In this document: one piece after another, positions 1-9,607 of the stretch
Layout of the letters: each line of letters begins with the position of its first letter
Position numbering within the stretch: position 1 is the first letter of the stretch
Origin: Boseongicola sp. SB0675_bin_26
Lineage (GTDB): Bacteria > Pseudomonadota > Alphaproteobacteria > Rhodobacterales > Rhodobacteraceae
Reading direction: 5' to 3'
NCBI GenBank assembly: GCA_009843725.1
Contig: VYCX01000183.1
Span: 1-15,618, forward strand
Length of the DNA stretch: 15,618 bases
Notes under the pieces: generated by a model
Seen by the model: only the letters and a program-made list of their open reading frames with translations
Databases searched by the model: none
Told to the model about the DNA's origin: nothing
Translations under genes and position numbers: made by a program

Positions 1-173
1 GTGTTGCATGCGGATCGACCCTGTTCTGGGATCCTCTGCATCATGACTGGACGGCAGTTGCCATGGGTGTCTTTGACGATGCCACCGGCACCAGCCTTTC
101 CATGCACATCTTCGTGGCCGAAAAGGGCGACTACTACGCGATCAAGGACGGCCTGCCGCAAAACCGGCGATAG
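1..173 (+). CDS. GFA-family (CENP-V/GFA fold) protein, C-terminal fragment
   Basis: The reading frame is open from the left edge (first full codon at base 3) to the TAG at 171-173, giving 56 visible residues; the N-terminal part lies outside the window. The fragment has the late Cys-Gly with a following LFW (ACGSTLFWDP, about residues 2-11), then AVAMGVFDD, HIFVAEKGDYY and a DGLPQ ending. This series is typical of the C-terminal half of GFA-domain proteins, the zinc-binding family named after glutathione-dependent formaldehyde-activating enzyme. The visible Cys would be the last of the zinc-binding cysteines; the others are off the edge. Many members have no proven formaldehyde activity, so only the family is assigned. 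It is convergent with recQ and has no visible operon partner here. Confidence 0.8.
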   Translation, partial: VACGSTLFWDPLHHDWTAVAMGVFDDATGTSLSMHIFVAEKGDYYAIKDGLPQNRR

Positions 174-402
174 GCGATGCATCCGTCGAGGGTGTGGTGG
201 GGCGGATCTTCATTCTGGGTTCAGGCGGGAATCCTCTGCAATTCAAGGGGCCAATGGCGGAGCGATACCCGTCGCCAGGGGAATGCCGTCGCCCAGGATG
301 GGTTGTGGCCAAATCTTGGAATCCGCTTTCAGGAGGGGCCCGATCCTTCGAATGGGACGGGCTGGTGGAACGACTCGTCCGATGCAATGGTCGGACCTCC
401 GG

Positions 403-802
403 TCAGGCGTTGGTGGCGGCGCGATTCTCGTCCAGAAACCGCGTGCCGTGGCGCTCCAGCTTGCAGGGACCTACGCCGTGGCACTCCGCAGGGCATCAAG
501 CGTGCGCGGCAGGAGAACTGTCATTTCGATCAAGGTCCTGTCCGGAAACACCGCAAGTGGCGAAACGGCGTCCGCTCTTGCAATCTCGATTCGAAGCGAG
601 TCGCGCGTCTGCGGCCGTTTCACCGTCATCTCCTGCAGGCTGAATTTATGGAGCACGGCATGCGGAGGCACTTTTCCTCAAGCGCGATCCGCGGCCGCAG
701 TGCATTGAGGTGCCGGAACAGCCGGGAATCGAATTCGCCCGCAAGCTCCGGCTCTGCTGTCGGCATTTGCTGCACATCATCATGCGCCGCATCCGCCAAC
801 GG
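403..802 (-). pseudogene. Decayed C-terminal extension of recQ with remnants of extra HRDC domain(s)
   Basis: Directly after the recQ stop the same frame stays open: a linker of about 27 residues, then LFRHLNALRPRIALEEK, which matches the start of an HRDC domain. The frame then breaks near base 672, where a run of four A suggests loss of one A. The next frame continues with VPPHAVLHKFSLQEMTVKRP, followed by a second HRDC-like start (LRIEIARADAVSPLAVF, then DRTLIEM). It breaks again near base 486, where one G seems lost. The third frame continues with ECHGVGPCKLERHGTRFLDE and ends at the TGA at 403-405. The intact HRDC of RecQ has AECs of the same kind: RVEIASAEGVPAFVVFHDRS and DCHGVGAAKLDRYGERI. 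Restoring the frames gives an ancestral protein about 130 residues longer. The first remnant lacks its C-terminal half, as if two HRDC copies had fused. The remnant could also arise partly from sequencing error, because both shifts fall in short homopolymers. Confidence 0.75.
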
Positions 803-2611
<1,809 letters not shown>

Positions 2612-2656
2612 GGCTCCGATTGGTTCGGGGCAGGATGGCCCGGGATGGCATGACGT

Positions 2657-2848
2657 TCAAGCGGCGGATCCGTCCCCGGACCTGTCCGTGCCTGGCGACG
2701 GATCTCGCGAGAGCAACAGTTGAGGCACGACGACCGCCCAGGCGCGGGAACGCAGCTTCCGCCTGTACCTTTCGTCCTCTTCCTCGTCGTCCTGACGCGT
2801 GAAGATGTCCCGTACGCACGGGAGATGGCCCGGCTCTTCGGCTCTCAC
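2657..2848 (-). CDS. Possible small hypothetical protein, overlapping the mscS-type stop
   Basis: A 63-codon frame starts at a GTG whose last two bases and following A form the TGA of the upstream channel gene (GTGA, a 4-base overlap), and ends 45 bases before the recQ start. The product would begin MRAEEPGHLPCVRDIFTRQD. It continues with an acidic stretch (DDEEEDE), a basic stretch (RYRRKLRSR), a short hydrophobic stretch (AWAVVVPQLLL) and a Gly/Ser/Asp-rich tail. I recognise no family. About three quarters of its codons end in G or C, which suits a GC-rich genome but is not decisive. The overlapping start suggests translational coupling to the channel gene. It could equally be a chance frame in a 233-base gap. 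Confidence 0.35.
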   Translation of the reverse strand: MRAEEPGHLPCVRDIFTRQDDEEEDERYRRKLRSRAWAVVVPQLLLSRDPSPGTDRSGDGSAA

Positions 2849-4170
2849 GGCGCCTGGTTCGAGATCCCGGACGGCAGGCGAATGTCGCTCGACTTCAGGT
2901 GCAGGTCGCGCTGCGGGAAGGGGAACTGGATGCCGTGTTCGTGGAACAGGTCCCAGACGCGCAGCAGCAATTCGCTGATGACATTGGCTCGCCCCTCTGC
3001 CGGGTCGTTGATCCAGATGCGTATCTCGAGGTCTACAGAGCTCTCTCCGAAGCCCCTGAGCAGGCATCGAGGCGACGGGTCGGCCAGCACCCGCTCGACT
3101 CCGGCAGATGCCTCACGACACAGGTCCATCGCGAGCCGCACGTCGCACTCGTAGGAAATTCCAACCGGGATGCAGAGCCGCACCGCACTGTCGCTGTGCG
3201 ACCAGTTCTCGACGCGTTGCGTGATCAACTCCTCGTTCGGGATGAGGTATTCGACGCCGTCGCGCGTCCGGACCGCGGCATAGCGCGCGCCGAGCGATGC
3301 GACCCAGCCATAGGTGTTGCCGACTGCAATGACGTCGTTCGGCTTGATCGACTTGTCCATCAGCAGCAGAAGGCCGCTGATCAGGTTGGACACGATTTTC
3401 TGCAGGCCGATCCCGACGCCTATGCCGAGCGCACCGCCGAACACCGTGAGCGCCGTGAGGTCGATCCCCAGGCTGCCGATGGCGACCAGGAAGGCAATGG
3501 TCACGAGGACGATCTTGACGATCTTGGAAATCAGCACCTGGACCGTCGGCGTCAGGTTGTCCGACCGCTTGATCTGCCGCTCGACAAGGTTGGAAAGCAC
3601 CAGCATCGTCCACAGGAGAACCACAAGGGCCAGAGTGCCTTTCGCAATGGCGAGCAGCGAAATCCGCACCTGCCCGAAGGTCATTCCGATTCCGTCGAGC
3701 AAGGCGATCGTCGCGTCGAACAGCCCCAAGGCGACCAAGGCCGCCAGAATCCAGGCGATCCAGGCGACCGACCGGGCGACCAGGTCGTTGCTGATGAATC
3801 CCGACAACAGCCGGATCGCCACCCACGCGCCAGCCAGGCTCGCCGCGATCTGCGTCAGGCGATGGCCGAACAATTGGGTTTGCGCCCCTGCTTCGACGGC
3901 AATCCACAGGAACACGAGGACGACGATCTGGGTGGACAGCGCAGAGAGGCGACCGATGAAGCCCTGCAACTCGGCATGCCGTGCCCCAAGCACAGATGCT
4001 GCAGCGATGGCACGACGCAGTCGCGGACCCAGCAACCGGCCGAGCAGAAGCGCCAGCAGGATCAGCCCCGCCTGAACCGCGTTGTCGGTCGACAATACGT
4101 GGGCTGCGAACCACTCTTCGAGGCTGGTCCGGAATTCTGGCAGATTCAGTCTCTGGAAAACCTCGTCCAT
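2845..4170 (-). CDS. MscS-family mechanosensitive ion channel
   Basis: This is an inner-membrane channel expected to open under membrane tension and release solutes on osmotic downshock. From the ATG at 4170 it is 441 residues. Hydrophobic segments lie near 32-47, 79-95, 107-127, 133-152, 172-194 and 215-234. They are followed by the pore-lining TM3 signature, GALGIGVGIGLQKIVSNLIS (about 246-265), and the beta-domain entry KSIKPNDVI (273-281). The beta domain continues with TRDGVEYLIPNEELI. The N-terminal membrane region is longer than in E. coli MscS, so this is a multi-TM member of the family. The chosen start has AGGA 8 bases upstream; an in-frame ATG at 4227 would add 19 residues but lacks a good ribosome site. 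It lies 106 bases downstream of the beta-barrel gene on the same strand. Confidence 0.92.
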   Translation of the reverse strand: MDEVFQRLNLPEFRTSLEEWFAAHVLSTDNAVQAGLILLALLLGRLLGPRLRRAIAAASVLGARHAELQGFIGRLSALSTQIVVLVFLWIAVEAGAQTQLFGHRLTQIAASLAGAWVAIRLLSGFISNDLVARSVAWIAWILAALVALGLFDATIALLDGIGMTFGQVRISLLAIAKGTLALVVLLWTMLVLSNLVERQIKRSDNLTPTVQVLISKIVKIVLVTIAFLVAIGSLGIDLTALTVFGGALGIGVGIGLQKIVSNLISGLLLLMDKSIKPNDVIAVGNTYGWVASLGARYAAVRTRDGVEYLIPNEELITQRVENWSHSDSAVRLCIPVGISYECDVRLAMDLCREASAGVERVLADPSPRCLLRGFGESSVDLEIRIWINDPAEGRANVISELLLRVWDLFHEHGIQFPFPQRDLHLKSSDIRLPSGISNQAP

Positions 4171-4276
4171 CGAGTCGATCCTAGCGCCCGAATCCAGTCT
4201 GGCGGCTGACAAGGAGAAATTCAACATCCGCTGCGGTCAGGCGCTCGGCCTTGCCCGTCAGTCCCAAAGGCACAGG

Positions 4277-5704
4277 TCAGAAGTGAAAACTGAGCGTGGC
4301 AAACATCCGGTCATTGCTCCCAATTTCGCGAAACGGCGTCTGCTCGCCCGACTGGTAGGCCACCAGTCCGGTCGACAACTGAAGTGCATCGGTCCAGGCG
4401 TAATCCAACTGGAGCCTGCGGACGGCGCCGAGTTCGCCGGATTCTCCGAAGGTCAGCGCCAGGAATGTAACGTCAAGCGTGTCGTTCAGGAAGGTTCGCT
4501 GGATCCGGAGAGCGGTTGCCGGTTCGTTGCGCCGACGATCATCGGGCATCGACGCCAGGCGGTCGTCATAGTCGGGAATATGGTGATTCCGGGTTTCAAG
4601 GACGATGGCGGTGTCGGACATTCCGGAATACTCGATGCCCGCCAGCGTCGTCAGCCGCGAGAATGTCCGCGCTCCCGCATTGGAAAAGCGCAGACCGGTG
4701 AACAGTGCCGCTTCCGCCTTGATGAGCCAACTGCCACGCACGAGATTGCCGGCTGCGCCTGCCATCGAGATCCGGCTGTGACGCAGCAACGGCTTTCCGG
4801 AAGGCGTCGCTGCCAGGTGCGGACGGTCGTCGAACAGTCGCGCGGCATAAAGGGACATGTCCCATCCCGGGAACGTGCCGTTCAGCGCAAGCGCCAGTTC
4901 AGGTGAGCCAAACGCATCGTCCGGTGTCGTGCGTTGCGGCAGCGATTCCGTTCCAGCGAAGAAGTCGCTGCCGGGCACTGGAAGCTTGTCGAAGCGGCGT
5001 TCAGGAATGGCGATCATGCTGAAGGACCAGGGGTCTGCGTAGCGGTCCAGCCGAAGCGCCGTGACCGGCAGCCGGTGATCCTTCATGTCGGTCAGGCCTG
5101 GAAGGCGGTTGTCGACGGGATTGAGCACGTCCGTCACGCGAAAGAGGTCCGATCTGCCCCAGGCCAGGATCTGGCGCCCGACGGTCAGGTCGAGGCTTCC
5201 CGAAGCCGGCCCCTTGAGAAAGAGCTCGTCAAATTCCGCCTCGCGCCCGTAGGCGTCGGAGAATTCCGATGAGCGCCCTGGTCCGCCATTCGCTCGGTCG
5301 GCCGCAGGATCAAGCCAGAAATGCCCTTCGACGCGGGCCTTCCAGGCAGGTCCGAGCCGGACGTCCGCATCGAGGTCCAGCCGCGACTGCATCGAGGACA
5401 GGCCGCGATGATCAACGCCGGAGGGCGGCGGGGCGTCATGGGCGACATTGATCACGAGCCGCTGGCTGACGCGTCCCCCGAACCGAAGCCGGGCGGGGGG
5501 GCCTTCGGGAGGGGTAGGCTGCCGCGACGCCGGACCGGCATCGGTGTCGAAGCCATCAAGGACAGTCTGGATGTCATCTGGCGGCTCAAACGCCGGCGCG
5601 TCGCCGAATCCCTCCAGCACCCGGCCAAGGTTGCCTTGGGCGAGGACTGGGCCGGCTGCCAGGATCCGGACAAGGACGGCTCGCAGTGGCATCACAATGA
5701 TCAA
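4277..5704 (-). CDS. DUF1302-like outer-membrane beta-barrel protein
   Basis: This is a predicted outer-membrane barrel of up to 475 residues. It has a short hydrophobic signal sequence ending near VLAQG, then a Pro/Asp-rich linker, then alternating amphipathic beta-strand sequence and a terminal aromatic residue (LSFHF), the usual BAM recognition end. The GRQILAWGRSD (177-187) and DVLNPVDNR (192-200) segments resemble the conserved early strands of the DUF1302 family. The linker carries a repeated V-L-[ED]-G-F motif at 29-33 and 48-52. The start is uncertain. The TTG at 5704 overlaps the preceding stop (TTGA); an ATG at 5692 in the same frame gives a shorter but still workable signal peptide. 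It is the last gene of the RND/LolA-like operon and probably forms the outer-membrane end of that pathway. A C7 run (coding strand, 5495-5501) lies in the linker. Confidence 0.8.
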   Translation of the reverse strand: MIIVMPLRAVLVRILAAGPVLAQGNLGRVLEGFGDAPAFEPPDDIQTVLDGFDTDAGPASRQPTPPEGPPARLRFGGRVSQRLVINVAHDAPPPSGVDHRGLSSMQSRLDLDADVRLGPAWKARVEGHFWLDPAADRANGGPGRSSEFSDAYGREAEFDELFLKGPASGSLDLTVGRQILAWGRSDLFRVTDVLNPVDNRLPGLTDMKDHRLPVTALRLDRYADPWSFSMIAIPERRFDKLPVPGSDFFAGTESLPQRTTPDDAFGSPELALALNGTFPGWDMSLYAARLFDDRPHLAATPSGKPLLRHSRISMAGAAGNLVRGSWLIKAEAALFTGLRFSNAGARTFSRLTTLAGIEYSGMSDTAIVLETRNHHIPDYDDRLASMPDDRRRNEPATALRIQRTFLNDTLDVTFLALTFGESGELGAVRRLQLDYAWTDALQLSTGLVAYQSGEQTPFREIGSNDRMFATLSFHF

Positions 5705-6498
5705 AGGCCCTTTTCGAGCTGACGCAGGGTGCAGAGGGCTTCGTCCAGATCCTGATTGTAGCGGACGCCTTCGAATCGCAGCACCGTGCGATGCCGTGTC
5801 TTCTCGTTTCTCACGGTGCGCATGTCGAGTTCGACCCGTGTCCAGATGCCGTCGATCCGTTCCAGCCCCGTGATGTCCAGGTATTTCAGCTCGCCACCCT
5901 TCGCCAGCCAGTGGACCGCCCGCACCACTACGTCGATGTCCTTGCGGACGAACATCACCGATTTCGCATAGCCGTAGCGCTCCCTGACCGCTGCCGACGC
6001 GGGCGTCGCCTCGATGAGCCAGGCCGGATTGCCGCGAACGTCACGTTCGCCAAGAAGCCTGTAGTTCCACTCCTCGATGACACGCCGCGTCATGTCCGCG
6101 TAGGAGAAGTCGGTGCCCATGAATGACTGTGACTTGCTGGAGCCGGCGATCCGTTTCGTCTTTCGCAGTTCAGGCAGATGGAGCCACTGGTCGTCATCCC
6201 GGTTCGGGTCGCGGAAGTCATGGGTCAGGAATCCCGTGTTGCGCACGTTCGAGGGCGAAAGGAAGAACATGAGATTGAGCGTGTCCTTGCCTCGATCCTT
6301 CATGAACGTCTGGAGCTGGCGTGTCCTGGTGCTCCCGTCACGGTCGATCAGCGTCATGGACATGCGGGCCGTCCGGTTGTCGCCGTCATCGACGGCATCG
6401 ACCCGACGCATGATGTTCAGTGCCTGATCGTCGGCTGCCTGTGCTGCAGGCAGCGGCGCAAACATGCAGGCGATCAGGACAAGCGCGATCTTCCTCAT
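5701..6498 (-). CDS. LolA-like outer-membrane lipoprotein-sorting protein
   Basis: This is a 265-residue exported protein of the LolA-like superfamily, which forms a half-barrel with a hydrophobic cavity and carries lipidic cargo across the periplasm. The N-terminus is a clear signal peptide with probable cleavage after AQA (residues 19-21). Family-like segments include ARMSMTLIDRDG, FFLSPSNVRNTGFLT, QWLHLPELRKTKRI and SFMGTDFSYADM, all characteristic of the outer membrane lipoprotein-sorting proteins found next to RND exporters rather than of housekeeping LolA. The ATG at 6498 overlaps the RND stop (ATGA) and has GGAG 7 bases upstream. The LIAC at residues 8-11 looks like a lipobox but is very close to the N-terminus, so signal peptidase I cleavage is preferred. 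It probably shuttles the transporter substrate to or from the downstream barrel. Confidence 0.88.
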   Translation of the reverse strand: MRKIALVLIACMFAPLPAAQAADDQALNIMRRVDAVDDGDNRTARMSMTLIDRDGSTRTRQLQTFMKDRGKDTLNLMFFLSPSNVRNTGFLTHDFRDPNRDDDQWLHLPELRKTKRIAGSSKSQSFMGTDFSYADMTRRVIEEWNYRLLGERDVRGNPAWLIEATPASAAVRERYGYAKSVMFVRKDIDVVVRAVHWLAKGGELKYLDITGLERIDGIWTRVELDMRTVRNEKTRHRTVLRFEGVRYNQDLDEALCTLRQLEKGL

Positions 6499-8936
6499 TC
6501 GGTCTCTCCCTGTTGTGCGGATGCTTCGGGACGCCGCAGGCTCCGGTAGCGAAGGGCCATAAGTGCCGGCGCAAGAACGAAGTCGGCGGCCAGCGCGGTC
6601 ACTATGGTGATGCCGGTCAGGAACCCGAAATCGACCAGGTTCCTCATGTCGGCAAGGCAGAAGATGAAGAAGCCGGCAGTCAGCACCGCGGATGTCAGCA
6701 GCATCGCGCGACCCGAGGTCTGCAACGTCTCGTGCACGGCATGCTCCACGGAACCGGTGCGCTCGAGATACCTGTGAAAGTGATGCATGAAGTGGACCGT
6801 GTCGTCCACGGCGAGGCCGATCGCGATCGAGCCGACCAGCATGGTGAAGAGATTCAGGGGGATCCCGGCGACCTGCATCAGCGCAAGCGTAAGGAGTATG
6901 GGCGTGAAGTTTGGAAGCATGCTGATCAGCCCGGTGCCGACGCGCCCGATGAGCGCGATCATCATCAGCGTGATAACGACGCCGGCGATGAGATAGCTGC
7001 GGGCCGCGGAGCGGATCGTGTTCTCAAGGGTCCGGCTCAGCAGGCTCATGATTCCGGTCACGGTCACGTCGGCGGAACTTCCGAAGGCATTCGCAAATCG
7101 TTCTTCCACGTCCCGGATGAACGGCGGGTAGTTCAGGGTGTCCTGCCAGGGGACGCGCATGCTGAAGCGTGCACGGCTGAACTGGAAATCGACGAGATCC
7201 TCCAGGTCATCCGAGCCGGAATTCTCGAAAAGCAGGAATTCCTGCGGAATCAGTGCGGGATTTTCCGGGATGCGATGGAATTCCGTGCGGTTCTCGTTCA
7301 GCGCCTGGTGAATCTCCTTCAGCAGATCGGCGACGGACAGGACCGCACCGACCTTGGTGGGTCCCGACGACTCCGTCTCGATGTCCCTCTTCAGGGCATC
7401 GAGCCTGAGCAGCGTGCCGCGGTCGTGCAGGCCGTTCTCGTTCCCCGTATCCAGCACGACCTCGAGCGAGACCGACCCTCCGAGATCGCGATCTATGGCG
7501 CGGGTTGCCCGGTGCACCGGCCAGTCTTCGGGCAGCCATGAAAGGACGTCGTGCGAAAAGCGCAGCTGCGCCGCGAATCCGAATGCGACCGTCGCCACCA
7601 CAAGGAATGCGCAGACGATCGGCACGGCATTGCGAACGCCGAATCTCGCGAATGCGGCCAACACCCTGTCCGTCAGGGCCGATGCCCTGCCTGCGGATGC
7701 AACGGTCTGCATGGCCCTCGACGGGATCATTGCAAGCCCGGCAGGCAGCAAGACCAGCGTGTAGACGAGTGCGATCAGGATCCCGATCGCGGAATATCGC
7801 CCCAGGTCGGCGATCGGGGCGACGTCGGCGACGGCAAAGGAACCCAGGCCCGCGGCAGTGGTCAGGCTGGTCAGCAGGACCGGCAGCCCGGCATGGCCGA
7901 CTGCAGCGACAATCGCCCGTTCCCGGTCAAGTCCGGCGCGGATGTTCCTGAAGTGAATGGCCAGCAGGTGAACCGCCGCGCCGACGCCCACGGCAAGCAG
8001 GAAGGACGGGAGAATGACGATCGGCAATGTCACGGAGGTGCCGAGGTGGCCCATGAGTCCGAGCGTGCTCAGCAGCGCCAGCGCCACCACGCCCAGAGGA
8101 AGCGCCACGGCCGCAACGGAGCGGAACATCGCGAACAGGAGAATCGCGATGACCGCGATCGCCAGCAGCACGGATCGCGCAATGTCTTCCTGAAGCGCCG
8201 ACTTCAGGGATTCCATGACCGCCGGGGTTCCCGCGACATGCAGGACGAAGCCGTCCCGCCGATGTTCCGCCACGATTTCGCCTACGGCTTCGAACACCTG
8301 TTCGGTCTCTTCATCGCTCAGCCGCTCGCGGGGACCCGCGTCGCGGGGCGACTCGTCGAACAGGGCAAGCGCGTCGTCGACTGACTGCTCCTCGATTTCG
8401 GCGAACCTCGCCAGTTCGAGCGCGATCGTGGTCACCGTGCCATCAGGCGAGATCAGGAGGTTGCGGTACAGGGGATTTGCCAGAACCCGGGATCGAAGGG
8501 CCGCGAGGTCCTGCTCGGAGTCCGGCCATGACTGCAGGAGGTCCTCGACAACCAGGCGGTCGCCTTCCCCCCTTGTGCTGCGCGCGTTGACCATGGAGGT
8601 GATGTTCGCAAGATTGGGAACGCCGGAAGCAAGTGCGTCGTGGAGTTCCTTCAATCCGGCCAGTGACTCATGGGTGAACAGCTCCTCCGGCTCTACGGAA
8701 ACAATGATCACGTCGTCGCGGCCGAATTGGTCCCGAAACTCCTCGTACCGCTCCAGTACCGGATCCCCGGTCCGAAGAAATGACTCGGTCGATGTGTCGA
8801 CGACGAGGTTGCGCAGCCCGGTAGCTGCGGCAGCGGCTGCAAGCAGCACGACGATGATTGCGGGAACTCTCCTTCGGCAGAGACAGGCCGCCGACGCTTC
8901 GAACCACTTCTCGACCCGTGACCTGATCCTCGCCAC
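6495..8936 (-). CDS. RND/MMPL-family transporter
   Basis: This is an 813-residue inner-membrane transporter with the repeated RND layout. TM1 lies at about 24-40, a periplasmic domain follows to about 250, and TM2-6 lie at about 255-405. TM7 is at about 436-455, a second periplasmic domain follows to about 645, and TM8-12 lie at about 648-795. The second half has GLAVDDTVHFMHHF (707-720), whose paired Asp residues are the usual proton-relay acids; the first half has GVGAAVHLLAIHF at the matching place. The GDPVLERYEEFRDQFG segment (57-72) is typical of the MMPL-type RND proteins encoded with LolA-like and DUF1302-like partners. Family knowledge suggests movement of hydrophobic or lipid-like molecules; the substrate is not readable from the sequence. 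The GTG start at 8936 directly abuts GAGGAG. An in-frame TGA a few codons upstream leaves no better start. It is the first gene of the operon. Confidence 0.92.
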   Translation of the reverse strand: MARIRSRVEKWFEASAACLCRRRVPAIIVVLLAAAAAATGLRNLVVDTSTESFLRTGDPVLERYEEFRDQFGRDDVIIVSVEPEELFTHESLAGLKELHDALASGVPNLANITSMVNARSTRGEGDRLVVEDLLQSWPDSEQDLAALRSRVLANPLYRNLLISPDGTVTTIALELARFAEIEEQSVDDALALFDESPRDAGPRERLSDEETEQVFEAVGEIVAEHRRDGFVLHVAGTPAVMESLKSALQEDIARSVLLAIAVIAILLFAMFRSVAAVALPLGVVALALLSTLGLMGHLGTSVTLPIVILPSFLLAVGVGAAVHLLAIHFRNIRAGLDRERAIVAAVGHAGLPVLLTSLTTAAGLGSFAVADVAPIADLGRYSAIGILIALVYTLVLLPAGLAMIPSRAMQTVASAGRASALTDRVLAAFARFGVRNAVPIVCAFLVVATVAFGFAAQLRFSHDVLSWLPEDWPVHRATRAIDRDLGGSVSLEVVLDTGNENGLHDRGTLLRLDALKRDIETESSGPTKVGAVLSVADLLKEIHQALNENRTEFHRIPENPALIPQEFLLFENSGSDDLEDLVDFQFSRARFSMRVPWQDTLNYPPFIRDVEERFANAFGSSADVTVTGIMSLLSRTLENTIRSAARSYLIAGVVITLMMIALIGRVGTGLISMLPNFTPILLTLALMQVAGIPLNLFTMLVGSIAIGLAVDDTVHFMHHFHRYLERTGSVEHAVHETLQTSGRAMLLTSAVLTAGFFIFCLADMRNLVDFGFLTGITIVTALAADFVLAPALMALRYRSLRRPEASAQQGETE

Positions 8937-9070
8937 CTCCTCTATCCGTCATGGCCACGGACCGGCAGGCAGGTGCCGCACATTTCGTCCGCGACGCTTG
9001 CAGGCCGGCGATCTGTAAGGGCGATAGTGCGCATCGGCAATCCAGCGAGGTCGGTATAGACGCCCGCAAA

Positions 9071-9100
9071 ATCCTACCTTGGCGCGATCCGGCGAGTCAA
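9071..9100 (-). promoter_or_regulatory. Candidate sigma-70-type promoter of the RND operon
   Basis: Read on the minus strand, TTGACT (9095-9100) is followed after 18 bases by TAGGAT (9071-9076). The first matches the -35 consensus at five of six positions and the second matches TAnnAT. Transcription would begin near 9064, giving a leader of about 130 bases before the RND start. It is the best such pair seen in the gene-free stretch upstream of the operon, but one match in GC-rich DNA is only suggestive. Confidence 0.4.
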
Positions 9101-9607
9101 ACCGGGACCGATCGCCCGATGCCTTTCGGCATCCCTTTCTGCTCCGGGCCGCCTCGATCGTTCGTGGCTACGCCAAGCCTGCCTGGATGTCGTCGAGGCC
9201 GCGCGATTCCCCGCCGTGGCCGGCAGATTGGGACGGCGCGTCCTCGTTGCAGCGGCCGGTTCCTCGCCCCGCAGCTTGGTCGTCTGCCACAAACGCCCTC
9301 CCGCGACAGCGAGAGAGACGCAGGTTCCGGAATGCCGAAACCAGCAACATCGACCTCCAGCCGCCACGCAGGTCTACCTGCTGCGTAACTGCGTGATGCC
9401 GCGTTTCCCGTCGCGTTCGAACTCGATCGCATGGCTGGACGCGCGGGTTCGGGCGATCCCGCGCAGATCGCCGGTGCTGCTCTTCGAAAGTCACGAGATT
9501 CGCCGAGCCCGGTGGCCACGAACTCAGTCCGGCGCGGCTCGTCGGGGTCCTGATTCAGGGGCCGGGTTGCGATGGAAGGTTTCGGAAACGCGACCATGAC
9601 GACATTG
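9101..9607. other. Gene-free stretch between DUF1638 and the RND operon promoter
   Basis: About 500 bases lie between the end of the DUF1638 gene and the candidate RND promoter. Frames on both strands are Arg/Pro/Ser-rich shadows without family motifs or good ribosome sites. No tRNA-like fold, T-tract terminator or repeat was seen. A 6-base inverted repeat (cgagcc/ggctcg, near 9506-9543) is too widely spaced to mean much. The stretch may hold regulatory sites or old, eroded coding sequence, but I cannot name any. Confidence 0.5.

Noticed and set aside
377..396. Hairpin gtccga/tcggac with an 8-base loop between the GFA end and the recQ remnant
   Set aside because: The stem is only 6 base pairs and no T-tract follows on either strand, so it is not called as a terminator.
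174..402. Possible further recQ-like remnant or small gene beyond the tail
   Set aside because: All frames were read on the minus strand and none continued HRDC similarity past the TGA at 403-405; no other family was recognised.
2899..4209. Long plus-strand frame opposite the MscS-type channel
   Set aside because: It is very rich in Gln, Arg, Asp and His with no hydrophobic core, as expected for the complement of membrane-protein codons.
6466..6498. Lipobox (LIAC) in the LolA-like protein
   Set aside because: The Cys is at residue 11, too close to the N-terminus for a usual lipoprotein signal, and a clear AQA cleavage site follows at 19-21.
9155..9290. LysR-like look (SFVAT, then DVVEAARFPAVAGRLGRR in another frame) on the plus strand
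   Set aside because: The similarity to a LysR helix-turn-helix start is vague, needs a frameshift and is not followed by further matching sequence.
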